A DNA stretch of 64,000 nt, taken from positions 1 to 64,000 of the forward strand of contig NZ_BOOW01000020.1 in assembly GCF_016863435.1 (NCBI RefSeq), read 5' to 3'. Below are positions 7,691-16,999 of the stretch, piece after piece (positions within the stretch are counted from its first letter, which is position 1; each line of letters opens with the position of its first letter). A model generated the notes under the pieces. It was not told the origin of the DNA, ran no database searches, and worked only from the letters and a program-made list of their open reading frames with translations. Both the position numbers and the translations under genes were made by a program. This stretch comes from Sinosporangium siamense. GTDB taxonomy: Bacteria; Actinomycetota; Actinomycetes; Streptosporangiales; Streptosporangiaceae.

Positions 7691-8380
7691 TCAGGAGCCG
7701 GCGCCACCGAGTCTCGGCGGTCGCACCGCCGTAAGGCACTGCGCACGCGCGTCGTCGATGTGGGGAATGAGGATGTCCAGCGCGGCTGCTTCGTCGGCCG
7801 CCTCAAGGGCGTCAAGGAGGCGCCGATGTTCCTGCTTGTCGGGCGACATCGACGTGACGCGGCAGAGTGCGAAGCAGTATGCGATCTCCATGTCGATGCC
7901 GACGTAGGCGCGTAACAGGCGCGTGCTCCTGGTCGTCTCGATGAGCGCGCGATGCACGACGCGATCGGCCCGCATGGTCTCCCAGATCACGCTCGGCGAT
8001 GGAGCTTCCCGTTCAACCGCCTCCAGCCGGTCAAGGTGATCGACCGCGGCTCTCAGCCCGTCGAGCGACGGCCGTCGGCGGCAGATCAGGCGGACGGCTT
8101 CGATCTCCAACGCCTCGCGCAGGTCGAAGGCGTCGTTGACGTCGTACGCATCGAACTCGCGCACCCGCGCGCCGCGATGACGGTCGTGCACAAGCACGCC
8201 TTCGGCTTCGAGGAGTGCGAGGGCGGCCCGGACGGTGTGCCTGCTCGCTGCGTATCGCTCAGAAAGATCAATTTCGCGAAGCGGGCTTCCGGGGTAGAGC
8301 TCCAGCCGCAGGAGACGTTCGCGGAGGTCCTCTGCGATGAGCTCGGCAGCGCTTGCTGCCGTCGAGTCGCGAGATGTCAT
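7691..8380 (-). CDS. GntR-family (FadR/FCD type) transcriptional regulator
   Basis: A 229-residue regulator. The N-terminal winged helix runs through GSPLREIDLSERYAASRHTV, followed by the all-helical FCD effector domain (FDLREALEIEAVRL, later HRRLLDALEAADEAAA). The start ATG at 8380 is preferred; an in-frame ATG at 8410 would extend it by 10 residues. It is divergent from the catabolic operon that begins at 8760. A canonical GntR site lies in the shared region. The likely role is an effector-responsive repressor of that operon; the ligand may be a small hydroxy or amino acid. Confidence 0.86.
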   Translation of the reverse strand: MTSRDSTAASAAELIAEDLRERLLRLELYPGSPLREIDLSERYAASRHTVRAALALLEAEGVLVHDRHRGARVREFDAYDVNDAFDLREALEIEAVRLICRRRPSLDGLRAAVDHLDRLEAVEREAPSPSVIWETMRADRVVHRALIETTRSTRLLRAYVGIDMEIAYCFALCRVTSMSPDKQEHRRLLDALEAADEAAALDILIPHIDDARAQCLTAVRPPRLGGAGS

Positions 8381-8390
8381 AGCGACATCT
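8372..8390. promoter_or_regulatory. Inverted repeat overlapping the GntR start codon
   Basis: AGATGTC and GACATCT face each other across five bases, spanning the GntR start codon. It could be an autoregulatory site or a small hairpin; support is modest. Confidence 0.35.
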
Positions 8391-8426
8391 TGACACACAA
8401 TTACGCTCATCAATATTGTTGCACAA
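8390..8426 (+). promoter_or_regulatory. Putative promoter with FadR-type operator for the catabolic operon
   Basis: TTGACA at 8390-8395 is followed 18 bases later by TATTGT (8414-8419). TTGTTGCACAA at 8416-8426 fits the FadR-subfamily consensus T-N-GT-NNN-AC-N-A and overlaps the -10 element. A bound regulator would block the promoter reading towards the operon at 8760. Confidence 0.55.
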
Positions 8427-8759
8427 TCACTCCGGGCAAACACCTGGTCGCCCTGCGCACCCAAGAGGTCCCGACCTAGGGCAGCGAGGCCAAACCGGCA
8501 CAGGCACCGACATCCGGCCCGCTCCCCGCCGGCCCCCACCCTCCCCCACTCCCCCGAAACCACGCTCGCCGACCCCTGCCGCCAAGACGCGGGCCCCAGC
8601 ATAGACAGGCCACCCAGGCGCCCCTGGGTGGAACGATCCAAAACCAACCGCCTCTTACGGGGTGACATCGCCGTCCGGGCTTTCCGATCGACTTTGTTTC
8701 ACCGCATTAATCCGGTGGTCACCGTACGCCAACGGCCGATCACCGACCGAGGAGAAAGC
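8427..8759 (+). other. Long leader with hairpin before the serine hydrolase gene
   Basis: About 330 bases without a gene. A stable hairpin (arms 8610-8618 and 8623-8631, four-base loop) lies about 130 bases before the hydrolase start and could act as a terminator or attenuator. I see no known riboswitch. Confidence 0.4.
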
Positions 8760-10061
8760 ATGAACCGTCGTTCAGCACTTCAATTCATCGCCGGCGCGGG
8801 AAGCGCATCTGTAGTAGCCGCCGGCACCGGATCGCGACCACTCTCCCAAGGCCATCAAGTGCGCCGCGACGGCCCCACCTCGGTCGGCCCCGACCTTCCC
8901 GAGGTAGAGCGACTTGTGGCAGCACGGCTTGGAAATTTCGCGAAAGTTCCTGGGTGCGCTCTCGCGATAACCAAGCAGGGGAGGATCGTTTGGGCCCGCG
9001 CGTACGGTCAGCGCGATCTACGAGCCGGGCGGCCATTCACCCTTCAGACCACTCACAACATCGCCTCCATCACCAAGACCTACATGGCGACGCTTGTCCT
9101 GACTCTCGTAGACAAGCAACTGATCGACCTTGACGCCGATGTCAACGACTATCTGCCCTATAAACTGCGCAGCCCGTTCTTCTCCGCTGTGCCGATCACT
9201 CTGCGGATGATGCTGAGCCACACCAGCGGCCTCGCGGAGGTAGGCCCAGAACCGGGACCTTACGCCGACAGCTACCGGGCCGGAGATCTCCCCGCTCGGG
9301 ATGGTGAGTGGGCGCGGCGCTGTCTCGCGCAGCGGAATCACGCCCGCCATTACGTCTATCCCCCGGAAACCGGTTTCTGGCTCCGCGACGCCCGTCCCGG
9401 GCAGGTCCGTAGCTATAGCAATCTCGCCTGGCAACCGATGACGGATGTCATCAAGCACGTCACCGGACGCGACGTGCACGACAAGATGAGGGCGGCCCTC
9501 CTCAAACCGCTCGCGATCGGCGACAGCGGATTCCGGCTCGCCGACGCGGACACCGAACCGGCCCTCGGCTACGCCGCCGTCGTCGACGGCAAGGTGCACA
9601 ACGGTCTTGACTTCGACTACGAGTATCTCTACTCACGCCTCGAAGGAAGTCCCGAGGTAAAAGGCTTCGTGGAGTACGCCCGCTACACGTATGACGTCTT
9701 CGCCGACGGAGGCATGCGCACTTCATTGCTCAGCCTCGCGAAATACAGCGCGATGTGGGCGAACGGCGGCGCTCTGCCGGGGGGTCGGCGGGTGCTCAGC
9801 CCGAGCGCCGTCACGGCGGCGTTCACTTTGCAGGCGGGTGAGGGCCAGGGAACCGCCGACCACGGCCAGGGACTCGGTTGGGGAGTTTCCTCCCGGCGCC
9901 CGGACGGCTGGGTTCACGGCGGTGGCGACCTCGGCACCAACACGTTTGCCCTCGTCCTCCCCAAAACCCAGGCAACGGTTGTCGCGATCAGCAATGTGTC
10001 ACGTTTTCCGGGCGGAATAGACGACCTCGTGTTCGACGTGGCCGAGCGCGCAGGCGTCTGA
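8760..10061 (+). CDS. Secreted serine hydrolase, class C beta-lactamase/esterase family
   Basis: A 433-residue protein. The N-terminus MNRRSALQFIAGAGSASVVA is a twin-arginine-like or general export signal, so it probably acts outside the cell membrane. The three family motifs are visible: SxxK as SITK, YxN as YSN in RSYSNLAWQP, and HGG in WVHGGGDLG in place of KTG. These make a serine acyl-enzyme hydrolase such as an esterase, D-aminopeptidase or amidase, not necessarily a beta-lactamase. GAGGAG stands before the ATG at 8760. As first gene of the operon it may release the amino-acid-like substrate that the following ABC system imports. Confidence 0.85.
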   Translation: MNRRSALQFIAGAGSASVVAAGTGSRPLSQGHQVRRDGPTSVGPDLPEVERLVAARLGNFAKVPGCALAITKQGRIVWARAYGQRDLRAGRPFTLQTTHNIASITKTYMATLVLTLVDKQLIDLDADVNDYLPYKLRSPFFSAVPITLRMMLSHTSGLAEVGPEPGPYADSYRAGDLPARDGEWARRCLAQRNHARHYVYPPETGFWLRDARPGQVRSYSNLAWQPMTDVIKHVTGRDVHDKMRAALLKPLAIGDSGFRLADADTEPALGYAAVVDGKVHNGLDFDYEYLYSRLEGSPEVKGFVEYARYTYDVFADGGMRTSLLSLAKYSAMWANGGALPGGRRVLSPSAVTAAFTLQAGEGQGTADHGQGLGWGVSSRRPDGWVHGGGDLGTNTFALVLPKTQATVVAISNVSRFPGGIDDLVFDVAERAGV

Positions 10062-10108
10062 ACTCAGTTTTACGTCATCACATGGAATCAAGCACGACGA
10101 GGAGAGCC

Positions 10109-11017
10109 ATGTGGAAATGGAAGCGGAATAGAACCCGGGTCGCCGCGCCGGTCATGTCGATCGCGATGGCGCTGGCGATCGCGGGATGCGGAACCCAGGA
10201 TCAAGCGAAACCCGCGAAAGCCGACGCCAAGGCCCCCTATTTCCATCTCCTGCCGGAGAAGATCGCCAAAGCGGGCAGCGTGGTCGTCGCCACCAACGCC
10301 ACCTACCCGCCCATCGAGTACATGTCCGAGGACAATAAGACGATCATCGGCTTCGACCCCGACCTGGGCGCCGCGCTCGGTAAACAGCTGGGCGTGGAGA
10401 TGAAGTTCGTGAACGTCACCGAGTTCGACGCGATCATTCCCGGTCTGGTCGCCGGGCGCTACGACATCGCGATGGCGTTCATCAGCGACCTCAAAGAACG
10501 CTACGACAAGGTTCATTTCATCGACTACTTCGAGGACCGGGCGGTGCTCATGGTCTCCGCGAAGAACCCGGCCGGCATCGCGTCCTTCTCCGACCTGTGC
10601 GGGCGCACCGTCGTGGTGCAGAAGGGGGCGGTCACGGAAAGCCGTACGGCGGAAGCCCCGAACGCCGAGTGTGCCGCCGCAGGCAAGGCCCCGGTCAACA
10701 TCGTCCAGTTGCCCGCGGCGACCGACAAACAGACACAGCTGAAATCAGGGCGTGCCGACGCGGCGATCACAAACGTACCCAACGCGAGCTACCTGGTGAA
10801 GAACGCGCCCGCCGACTTCAAAATCGTGGGCGAGCCGATCGAGGCGCCGGGTTCGCACATCGGCATCGCGGTCCCCGCGCAGGACACGAAACTGAGAGAC
10901 GCGATCAAAGCGGCGCTGCAGTCGCTGATCGACTCGGGGGAATACAAGACCCTCCTTGAGCGGTATGACCTCGAAGACGGCGCCGTCCCGGCAGCGGTGA
11001 TCAACGGCGATGGCTGA
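10109..11017 (+). CDS. Amino-acid ABC transporter substrate-binding lipoprotein
   Basis: A 302-residue family 3 solute-binding protein. The signal peptide ends in the lipobox LAIAGCGTQ, so the Cys is lipidated and anchored to the membrane. Fold marks include VATNATYPPIEYM, GFDPDLGAALGKQLG and the DAIIPGLVAGRYDIAMAFISD stretch that lines the ligand pocket of polar amino-acid binders. The start at 10109 has GAGGAGAG before it. It overlaps the permease gene by eight bases. Ligand cannot be read from sequence. Confidence 0.9.
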   Translation: MWKWKRNRTRVAAPVMSIAMALAIAGCGTQDQAKPAKADAKAPYFHLLPEKIAKAGSVVVATNATYPPIEYMSEDNKTIIGFDPDLGAALGKQLGVEMKFVNVTEFDAIIPGLVAGRYDIAMAFISDLKERYDKVHFIDYFEDRAVLMVSAKNPAGIASFSDLCGRTVVVQKGAVTESRTAEAPNAECAAAGKAPVNIVQLPAATDKQTQLKSGRADAAITNVPNASYLVKNAPADFKIVGEPIEAPGSHIGIAVPAQDTKLRDAIKAALQSLIDSGEYKTLLERYDLEDGAVPAAVINGDG

Positions 11018-11915
11018 CACCGTGACGACCGACGCGCCGAAACGAGGTGAGCGGTCATCGGACCTCCGGATCGTCCCTCTCCGCCATTGGGGCAGGATCC
11101 CGCTCGGGCTCGCCGTCCTGGCCGCTCTCGCCCTCTTCCTTTATGCCCTGGCGGTGAACCCGAACATCAAGTGGGGTGTCGTCGCCGAGCATCTCACCGC
11201 CCCCGCGATCCTGCGCGGCGTCGGCGTCACCATCCTCCTGACCGTCGCGTCGATGCTCATCGGCATCGTGCTCGGCGTCGTCACCGCCGTGCTCCGCGGC
11301 TCCGACAACCCGGTGCTCGCCTACCTCGCCCGCGGATACATCTGGGCGTTCCGCGGGACGCCTGTGCTCGTGCAGCTCATCTTCTGGTACAACCTCGGCC
11401 TGCTGTTCCCCACCATCGGCCTGCCCGTCCCCCTCGTCGCGGAGGTGTGGGTCGTCGAGACGAACACCGTCATCACCGGCTTCACCGCCGCGCTCCTCGG
11501 GCTCGGGCTCAACGCCGGCGCCTATATGGCGGAGATCGTTCGTGCGGGGCTCGTGGCCGTGGATCCCGGACAGAGCGAGGCCGCGCTCGCCGTCGGCATG
11601 ACGAAGGGTCAGACGTTGCGCGCGATCGTGCTTCCGCAGGCCCTGCGGGTGATCGTGCCCCCGACGGGAAACGAGGTGATCACGATGCTCAAGACCAGCG
11701 CACTCGTGTCCGTCATCTCCGGCTCCGATCTGCTCACCACGGCGCAGACGATCTACTCACGCAATTTCCACGTCATCGAGCTCTTGATCGTGGTGAGCAT
11801 CTGGTACATCGCTCTCACCTCGATTCTCACCGCGGGGCAATGGGCACTTGAACGCCGGCTCGCGCCCGGGCGCACAGTGCGGAGCACATCGCGCAGGGAA
11901 GCGAGGCGAGCGTGA
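11010..11915 (+). CDS. Polar amino-acid ABC transporter permease (HisM/GlnP type)
   Basis: A 301-residue membrane protein with about five to six hydrophobic spans. The coupling EAA loop is clear ([20 protein letters not shown]), as is the N-terminal [13 protein letters not shown] typical of the HisMQ family. The longer N-terminus with an extra span before the core is usual for single-gene permeases in actinomycetes. It starts inside the end of the binding-protein gene and ends in a GTGA overlap with the ATPase gene. This indicates tight co-translation of the importer. Confidence 0.9.
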   Translation: MADTVTTDAPKRGERSSDLRIVPLRHWGRIPLGLAVLAALALFLYALAVNPNIKWGVVAEHLTAPAILRGVGVTILLTVASMLIGIVLGVVTAVLRGSDNPVLAYLARGYIWAFRGTPVLVQLIFWYNLGLLFPTIGLPVPLVAEVWVVETNTVITGFTAALLGLGLNAGAYMAEIVRAGLVAVDPGQSEAALAVGMTKGQTLRAIVLPQALRVIVPPTGNEVITMLKTSALVSVISGSDLLTTAQTIYSRNFHVIELLIVVSIWYIALTSILTAGQWALERRLAPGRTVRSTSRREARRA

Positions 11916-12700
11916 GCAGCATGCTCGAAGTGATCGACGTCCGTAAGCGGTTCGGCACCACCGAGATCCTCAAAGGGGTTGACCTGCGTGTGGAGCGCGG
12001 CTCCGTCGTCTGCCTCCTCGGCCGGTCCGGCTCCGGAAAAAGCACGCTGCTCAGGTGCGTCAACCACCTTGAGACCATCGACGGCGGCCAGATCCTCATC
12101 GACGGGCGATACATCGGATATGAACGCCGGGGCGACAGGTTGTTCGAGATCCGTGAACGTGAAATCGCGCGGCGCCGGTCCGAGATAGGGATGGTGTTCC
12201 AGAGGTTCAACCTCTTCGCGAACCTGACGGCCTGGGAGAACGTGGCGCTCGCCCCGGCACGTGTGCGCAGGCTCGCCGCGGGCCAGGCCCGAAGCCGGGC
12301 CATGGACCTGCTCGACCGGGTCGGCCTCGCGGATAAGGCACATCTATATCCCAACCAGCTCTCAGGCGGTCAGCAGCAGCGCGTCGCCATCGCACGAGCG
12401 CTCGCCATGGACCCAAAGCTGATGTTGTTCGACGAGCCCACGTCAGCGCTGGATCCCGAGCTCGTGGCCGAGGTGCTGGCCGTCATGCTCGACCTGGCCC
12501 ACGACGGCATGACCATGATCGTGGTGACCCACGAGCTGGGCTTCGCGCGCAAGGCGGCCGACCGCGTCGTAATGATGGACGACGGTGTGATCGTCGAGGA
12601 CGCGCCACCGTCGGTCGTCTTCCACCACCCCGCACACGCGAGCACGCGAGCCTTTCTCGCGCATTGGGCGGACCACTCGGCAGGAACGGAGAAGAAATGA
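11912..12700 (+). CDS. Polar amino-acid ABC transporter ATPase
   Basis: A 262-residue ATPase that powers the importer. Walker A is GRSGSGKST, the signature is LSGGQQQR, Walker B is [12 protein letters not shown] and the switch His lies in THELGFA. The GTG at 11912 overlaps the permease stop by four bases; an ATG nine bases later is an alternative. The last codons overlap the PLP-enzyme start as ATGA, so the operon continues without a break. Confidence 0.93.
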   Translation: MSSMLEVIDVRKRFGTTEILKGVDLRVERGSVVCLLGRSGSGKSTLLRCVNHLETIDGGQILIDGRYIGYERRGDRLFEIREREIARRRSEIGMVFQRFNLFANLTAWENVALAPARVRRLAAGQARSRAMDLLDRVGLADKAHLYPNQLSGGQQQRVAIARALAMDPKLMLFDEPTSALDPELVAEVLAVMLDLAHDGMTMIVVTHELGFARKAADRVVMMDDGVIVEDAPPSVVFHHPAHASTRAFLAHWADHSAGTEKK

Positions 12701-13950
12701 AGAGTGGCGGCGTATTCCCCGAGCAGGGCATCCCCTGGCGCACCCTGGAGCAGGAGCTCAGCGAATATCAGTCGGGAGAGATGCCCTACGAACGCGGGGT
12801 GTTCGAGCGTTACTGGCCCGCCTATCCCGATGAGGCCTACCTCGCCTCGCGCTCCGCCCAGTCGATGTTCGCCCACACGAACCTGTTCTCCATGAACGCT
12901 CTCCCCTCACTCAAGCGCGTCGAACGCGAGCTGCGTGAGATGGTGGGAGAGATCCTGCACGTCCCGGAGGACGGGGCCGTCACGCTCACCATGGGCGGCA
13001 CGGAAAGCAACTTCCTCGCGGTGAAGGGCGCCCGCGCCCGCGGCAGGGCGATGGGCATAACACGTCCGAACATCGTCATTCCGATGACCGGGCACCCGTC
13101 GTTCGACAAGGCGGGCGACGAGCTCGGCGTGGACGTCAGGCGCATCGAGGTCGACGCCGAGTTCCGTGCAGTTCCGTCGCGCATGCGGGAAAGCGTCGAC
13201 GAGAACACGATCCTCGTCGCCGGGTCGGCACCGTCCTATCCCCAAGGCGTCATCGACCCGATCGAGGAACTCTCCCGGATGGCGGCGGACTCCGAGGTGT
13301 GGATGCACGTCGACGCCTGCGTCGGTGGATTCCTGCTCGGTGCCCTCCGCGAGGTGGACCCCGCCACTCCGCGATTCTCACTCGACATCCCGGGCGTCTG
13401 GTCGGTGTCGGCAGACCTGCATAAGTTCGGTCTCTGCCTGAACGGCATCTCCACATTCTCCGTGCGCCACCGCGACCTGCAGAGCCTGCACACCTACACG
13501 CTTCCCGAACCGGGCTGGCCGTACCGCGGTTATCAGCGGATCGGCTTCGCCGGCTCCCGGCCGGGAAGCACGATCGCGGCGGCCTGGACCACTCTGCGCA
13601 CGCTCGGCCGTGAAGGATACGTCCGGGCCGCCGCGAGCATCCACCGCAGCGCGCGCCGGCTGGCCGAGGGAATCGAACGGATCGACGGGCTCCGCGTCGA
13701 TCTCCCTCCCGAGGCGGGGATCCTGGTGGTCTTCCCCGAACCCGAGGTGGACCTGGAGTCGGTTTCCTCGGCGATGCTCGAGCGCGCGTGGGACGTCTCG
13801 ACAGCGCTCGCCCCGCCGTCGCTGCACATCCTGCTCAGCCCGCACATGGAACACATCGTCGACCCTTTCCTTCACGACCTGCGGGAAGCCGTCGCCCAGG
13901 TGCGCGGCGAAGGACCGAGGGCGACGACCGCGTTCACATACGGAGACTGA
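12697..13950 (+). CDS. PLP-dependent lyase/decarboxylase, sphingosine-1-phosphate lyase-like (fold type I, group II)
   Basis: A 417-residue PLP enzyme. [16 protein letters not shown] is the phosphate-binding turn, HVDACVGGF contains the Asp that pairs with the pyridine nitrogen, and SADLHKFGL holds the Schiff-base Lys. The HVDACVGGF plus [15 protein letters not shown] arrangement resembles S1P lyases and related aldolases more than glutamate decarboxylases. Reaction may be a retro-aldol cleavage of a phosphorylated or hydroxylated amino compound, or a simple decarboxylation. Position after an amino-acid importer and before a hydroxypyruvate isomerase-like enzyme suggests it converts the imported amino acid. 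Substrate is not known. Confidence 0.82.
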   Translation: MKSGGVFPEQGIPWRTLEQELSEYQSGEMPYERGVFERYWPAYPDEAYLASRSAQSMFAHTNLFSMNALPSLKRVERELREMVGEILHVPEDGAVTLTMGGTESNFLAVKGARARGRAMGITRPNIVIPMTGHPSFDKAGDELGVDVRRIEVDAEFRAVPSRMRESVDENTILVAGSAPSYPQGVIDPIEELSRMAADSEVWMHVDACVGGFLLGALREVDPATPRFSLDIPGVWSVSADLHKFGLCLNGISTFSVRHRDLQSLHTYTLPEPGWPYRGYQRIGFAGSRPGSTIAAAWTTLRTLGREGYVRAAASIHRSARRLAEGIERIDGLRVDLPPEAGILVVFPEPEVDLESVSSAMLERAWDVSTALAPPSLHILLSPHMEHIVDPFLHDLREAVAQVRGEGPRATTAFTYGD

Positions 13951-13997
13951 CGCGTGGCCCCTTACGGACCGATCAGTTTTTCTGCCGTGGAGGCACA

Positions 13998-14807
13998 GTG
14001 ACACGAACACCGGCGGTCAATTGCTCCATCATGCTGAAGGACCGTCCCGTCGAACAACGACTCGCCGCGGTCGCCCGGGCCGGTTTCACCGCCGTCGAGT
14101 TCTGGTGGCCGTTCGAGACCGCGACGCCGAGTGAGGCCGAGGTCGACGCTTTCGCGTGCGCCATCGAGCGGTCCGGGCTCACGCTGACCGGACTGAACCT
14201 CTTCGCCGGCGACATGGGCGGCGGAGACCGCGGCATCGTGTCGTGGCCAGGACGCGAAGCCGAATTCCGGGCGAGCACCGAGGTCGCCTTGGCGCTCGGC
14301 AAACGCCTTGGCACCCGCCGATTCAACGCGCTGTACGGCAACCGCCTCGACGGCGTCGAACCGGAGAAGCAAGACGAACTCGCCGTCGCGAACCTGCTTG
14401 CCTGCGCCCGGCGTGTCTCCGAGATCGGCGGCATTCTCCTGATCGAGCCGGTGAGCGGTGCGGAGCGTTATCCGCTGCGCACCGCCGCGGACGCCCTGTC
14501 CGTCCTCGACCGTGTCTCGGCGGCCGGGCAGGACAATCGCGCACTGCTTTTGGATCTCTACCACCTGGCGGTCAACGGAGACGACATCGCAGGTGTGATC
14601 CAACAGCACTCCGCGGTGGTCGGCCACGTGCAAATCGCCGACGCGCCAGGTCGCGGTGTTCCCGGCTCGGGTGAGCTGCCACTGGTGAAATGGGTCGCCG
14701 CACTGCGCGCCGCCGGTTACGACGGCCCGGTCGCCCTCGAATACACACACTCCGGCGCCGACCCGTTTGAGAACCTCGACTTCGCCGCATGGAAGGAACT
14801 CGCATGA
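13998..14807 (+). CDS. Hydroxypyruvate isomerase-like TIM-barrel protein
   Basis: A 269-residue protein of the xylose-isomerase-like superfamily. Features are NCSIMLKDRPVEQRLAAVAR at the N-terminus, RFNALYGNR, the acid in LIEPVSG and the C-terminal acid in ALEYTHSG, all as in Hyi-type isomerases that interconvert hydroxypyruvate and tartronate semialdehyde. The GTG at 13998 has GTGGAGG shortly before it. It is followed by a reductase gene in an ATGA overlap, and this isomerase-reductase pair is the known partner arrangement in glyoxylate and glycerate metabolism. Other small ketose substrates remain possible. Confidence 0.8.
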   Translation: MTRTPAVNCSIMLKDRPVEQRLAAVARAGFTAVEFWWPFETATPSEAEVDAFACAIERSGLTLTGLNLFAGDMGGGDRGIVSWPGREAEFRASTEVALALGKRLGTRRFNALYGNRLDGVEPEKQDELAVANLLACARRVSEIGGILLIEPVSGAERYPLRTAADALSVLDRVSAAGQDNRALLLDLYHLAVNGDDIAGVIQQHSAVVGHVQIADAPGRGVPGSGELPLVKWVAALRAAGYDGPVALEYTHSGADPFENLDFAAWKELA

Positions 14808-15715
14808 CCGTCGTCGCGTTCATCGGTCTCGGCGTCATGGGTGCGCCGATGGCCCACAACCTGGTGAAAGCCGGATTCGACGTCATCGGCTACAACCGTT
14901 CCCCGGCACGGGCGGACGCCCTTGTAGCGCGGGGCGGGCGGCGGGCGGATTCCGTCGCCGAGGCCGTCCGCGACGCCGATGTGATCGTCACCATGCTCCC
15001 CGACAGCCCCGACGTCGAAGCCGTCGTGCTGGGAGAGGGTGGCGTCCTTGAGGCCGCGCGGCACGACGCGCTGCTCATCGACGCGAGCACCGTGCACCCG
15101 GAGACCGGCCGGGCGGTCGCGGCGGCGGCCCAAGCACGCGGCATCCGCGCCCTGGACGCCCCGGTGAGCGGGGGCGAGGCGGGCGCCGTCGAGGGCGCCC
15201 TGTCCATCATGGTGGGCGGCGACGAGAAGGTTTACGAATCCGCCCTCCCCGTGCTGCGGGCCATGGGCTCCACCATCGTGCACGTCGGCCCCGCAGGCGC
15301 CGGTCAGACGGTCAAAGCGGCCAACCAGCTCATCGTCGCGGGAACCATCGAACTCGTGTCGGAGGCCCTCGTCTTCCTGGACGCCCGCGGAGTGGACCTC
15401 GGCGCGGCGGTGCGTGTGCTCGCGGGCGGCCTCGCCGGCAATGCCGTACTCCAGCGCAAGGCGCCCGCGATGCTCGCCCGCGACTTCGCCCCCGGCTTCC
15501 GTGTCGACCTGCACCACAAGGACCTCGGCATCGTCCTGGCCGCCGCCCGCGAGGCGGGAGTGTCACTCCCGCTCGGAACCCATGTGGCGGGCCTGATCGC
15601 CTCGCTCCGCGCGCAAGGTGGCGGGTCCTTGGATCATTCGGCGCTTCTGCTTCAGGTCGAGTCGCTGTCCGGCCGGCGCAACGAGCTGAACGCCCTCGGA
15701 GCCCCACCGGCCTAG
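14804..15715 (+). CDS. NAD(P)-dependent beta-hydroxyacid dehydrogenase (tartronate-semialdehyde/3-hydroxyisobutyrate type)
   Basis: A 303-residue dehydrogenase. The Rossmann motif FIGLGVMGAPMAHNLVKAG opens the chain. DAPVSGGEAGAVEG binds substrate, and GQTVKAANQLIVAG contains the catalytic Lys. These are the four-part family signature shared by GarR/GlxR and 3-hydroxyisobutyrate dehydrogenase. Next to a hydroxypyruvate isomerase-like gene it most likely reduces tartronate semialdehyde to glycerate. It is the last gene of the operon. Confidence 0.88.
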   Translation: MTVVAFIGLGVMGAPMAHNLVKAGFDVIGYNRSPARADALVARGGRRADSVAEAVRDADVIVTMLPDSPDVEAVVLGEGGVLEAARHDALLIDASTVHPETGRAVAAAAQARGIRALDAPVSGGEAGAVEGALSIMVGGDEKVYESALPVLRAMGSTIVHVGPAGAGQTVKAANQLIVAGTIELVSEALVFLDARGVDLGAAVRVLAGGLAGNAVLQRKAPAMLARDFAPGFRVDLHHKDLGIVLAAAREAGVSLPLGTHVAGLIASLRAQGGGSLDHSALLLQVESLSGRRNELNALGAPPA

Positions 15716-15823
15716 ATCACCTGATGACGTCGGATAGAAGTTCGTCCAGCGAGGACATGCCGAGGACGGTTCGCCGGCGTTCCCCGTGGTATGTGGAATG
15801 CCGGCCGCCCGCAGGGGTGGTGG

Positions 15824-16531
15824 TCAGGTGGTGAGGGCGACCGCCGCTTCGCGGTACATGACGCTTGGGTCCTCCGACAGCCATGCCTTCACCTGGCGGC
15901 TCCAGGCGTCGGCGAGCACCTCGGGCCGGTGTGCCTCGATGCCGTCCAGGGCCGCCGCGACGATCACCTCGGGGGCGGTCTTGTCGCCGTCGTACCAGGC
16001 CATCATGTCGGTGTCCGCAGCACCCAGGTGCAGGCCTGTCACCAGGGTGCGCTGGTGGGCCAGCTCCAGGCGGACGTTGTTGGTGAGCGCCCACTCGGCG
16101 GCCTTGGCCGCGTGGTAGCCGCCCGCGCCGTCGTAGGCGAGCCAGGAAATCACGGACAGGACGTTGAGGATCGCGCCGTCGGCCAGTTGGGGTGCGAAAG
16201 CTCGGATCACGTTGAGGGTGCCGTAGAAGTGGGTGTCCATCTCGCGGCGGATCGCGTCCAGGTCCCCGGTGACCAGGTTCGCCCCGGTGGAGATGCCCGC
16301 GTTGTTGATGACGATCTTGACGTCGGGGGCGGCTGCCGCGGCAGCGGCGACCGATGCCGGATCGGTGATGTCGAGGCGCAGCGGGACGACCCCTGGCACG
16401 TCGATGAGTTCGGGGCGGCGGGCGGTGGCGTACACCTTGCCGGCGCCGCGGTCGAGAAGGGAAAGGGCGAACTGCCGGCCCAGGCCGCGGTTGGCACCGG
16501 TGACCAGCACGTGTGCTCCGTTGATCTGCAT
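15824..16531 (-). CDS. Short-chain dehydrogenase/reductase, MerR-regulated
   Basis: A 235-residue SDR. Cofactor motif is TGANRGLG, NNAGI is present, and the active site is YHAAK with the preceding Ser region LSVISWLAYDG. Substrate is unknown. The gene is divergent from a MerR regulator, and the promoter has the long spacer of MerR-controlled genes. Start at 16531 is the only one that leaves the operator outside the gene; the longer frame crosses it. About 108 bases beyond its end, before the end of the previous operon, hold no recognisable gene. Confidence 0.86.
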   Translation of the reverse strand: MQINGAHVLVTGANRGLGRQFALSLLDRGAGKVYATARRPELIDVPGVVPLRLDITDPASVAAAAAAAPDVKIVINNAGISTGANLVTGDLDAIRREMDTHFYGTLNVIRAFAPQLADGAILNVLSVISWLAYDGAGGYHAAKAAEWALTNNVRLELAHQRTLVTGLHLGAADTDMMAWYDGDKTAPEVIVAAALDGIEAHRPEVLADAWSRQVKAWLSEDPSVMYREAAVALTT

Positions 16532-16544
16532 GCCGGTTAGGCTA

Positions 16545-16575
16545 AAACCTGACGTTGACGTCAGAGGCAAGTTTA
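16545..16575 (-). promoter_or_regulatory. MerR-type promoter/operator
   Basis: On the SDR strand, TTGCCT and a weak -10 (TTAGCC) are 19 bases apart. The spacer contains the perfect inverted repeat CTGACGT-CA-ACGTCAG (16549-16564). A 19-base spacer filled by a palindrome is the hallmark of MerR-family activation by DNA distortion. Confidence 0.6.
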
Positions 16576-16591
16576 TGTGACGGAGGTCACG

Positions 16592-16999
16592 ATGCGTATC
16601 GGTGAGTTGGCGGCGCGGTCGGACGTCAGCGTGAGGGCCTTGCGCTATTACGAGGAGCAGGGGCTGCTGGAGGCGAACCGGAGCGACTCCGGGCAGCGCC
16701 ACTATCCCGAGTCGGCGGCAGCCCGGGTTCAGCTGATCCAGATGCTCTACGCGGCCGGCCTGTCCAGCCGGACCATCGCAGAGCTGCTGCCCTGCGTCGA
16801 TGCCAGGGTCAGCACTCCGGAGTCGCGAGCCCGGCTGGCCGTCGAGCGCGATCGCATCGATGCCCAGATCGCCGCGTTGACCCGCACGCGTGACCGCCTC
16901 GACGCAGTCATCGCCTTCTCCGGAAGCCCGGGCAGCGGCTGCACATACATCGCGGACCGCGACGTCGCCGCGCAGGCGAGTCACTCCGTGATGCCATAG
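16592..16999 (+). CDS. MerR-family transcriptional regulator
   Basis: A 135-residue regulator. The N-terminal winged helix-turn-helix (MRIGELAARSDVSVRALRYY) is followed by a long dimerisation helix rich in charged residues (RLAVERDRIDAQIAALT). ATG 16592 has GGAGG five bases upstream, so it is preferred over GTG 16577. No clear metal-binding Cys pair is visible; one Cys lies in LLPCVDAR and one near the C-terminus (SGCTYIADRD). It is probably the activator of the divergent SDR gene. Confidence 0.85.
   Translation: MRIGELAARSDVSVRALRYYEEQGLLEANRSDSGQRHYPESAAARVQLIQMLYAAGLSSRTIAELLPCVDARVSTPESRARLAVERDRIDAQIAALTRTRDRLDAVIAFSGSPGSGCTYIADRDVAAQASHSVMP

Noticed and set aside
8760..10061. Reading the serine hydrolase as an antibiotic-resistance beta-lactamase
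   Set aside because: KTG is replaced by HGG and the context is an amino-acid catabolic operon, so an esterase or amidase is more likely.
15717..15823. Short peptide frame after the reductase gene
   Set aside because: Only about a dozen codons lie outside the SDR gene, with no supporting site.
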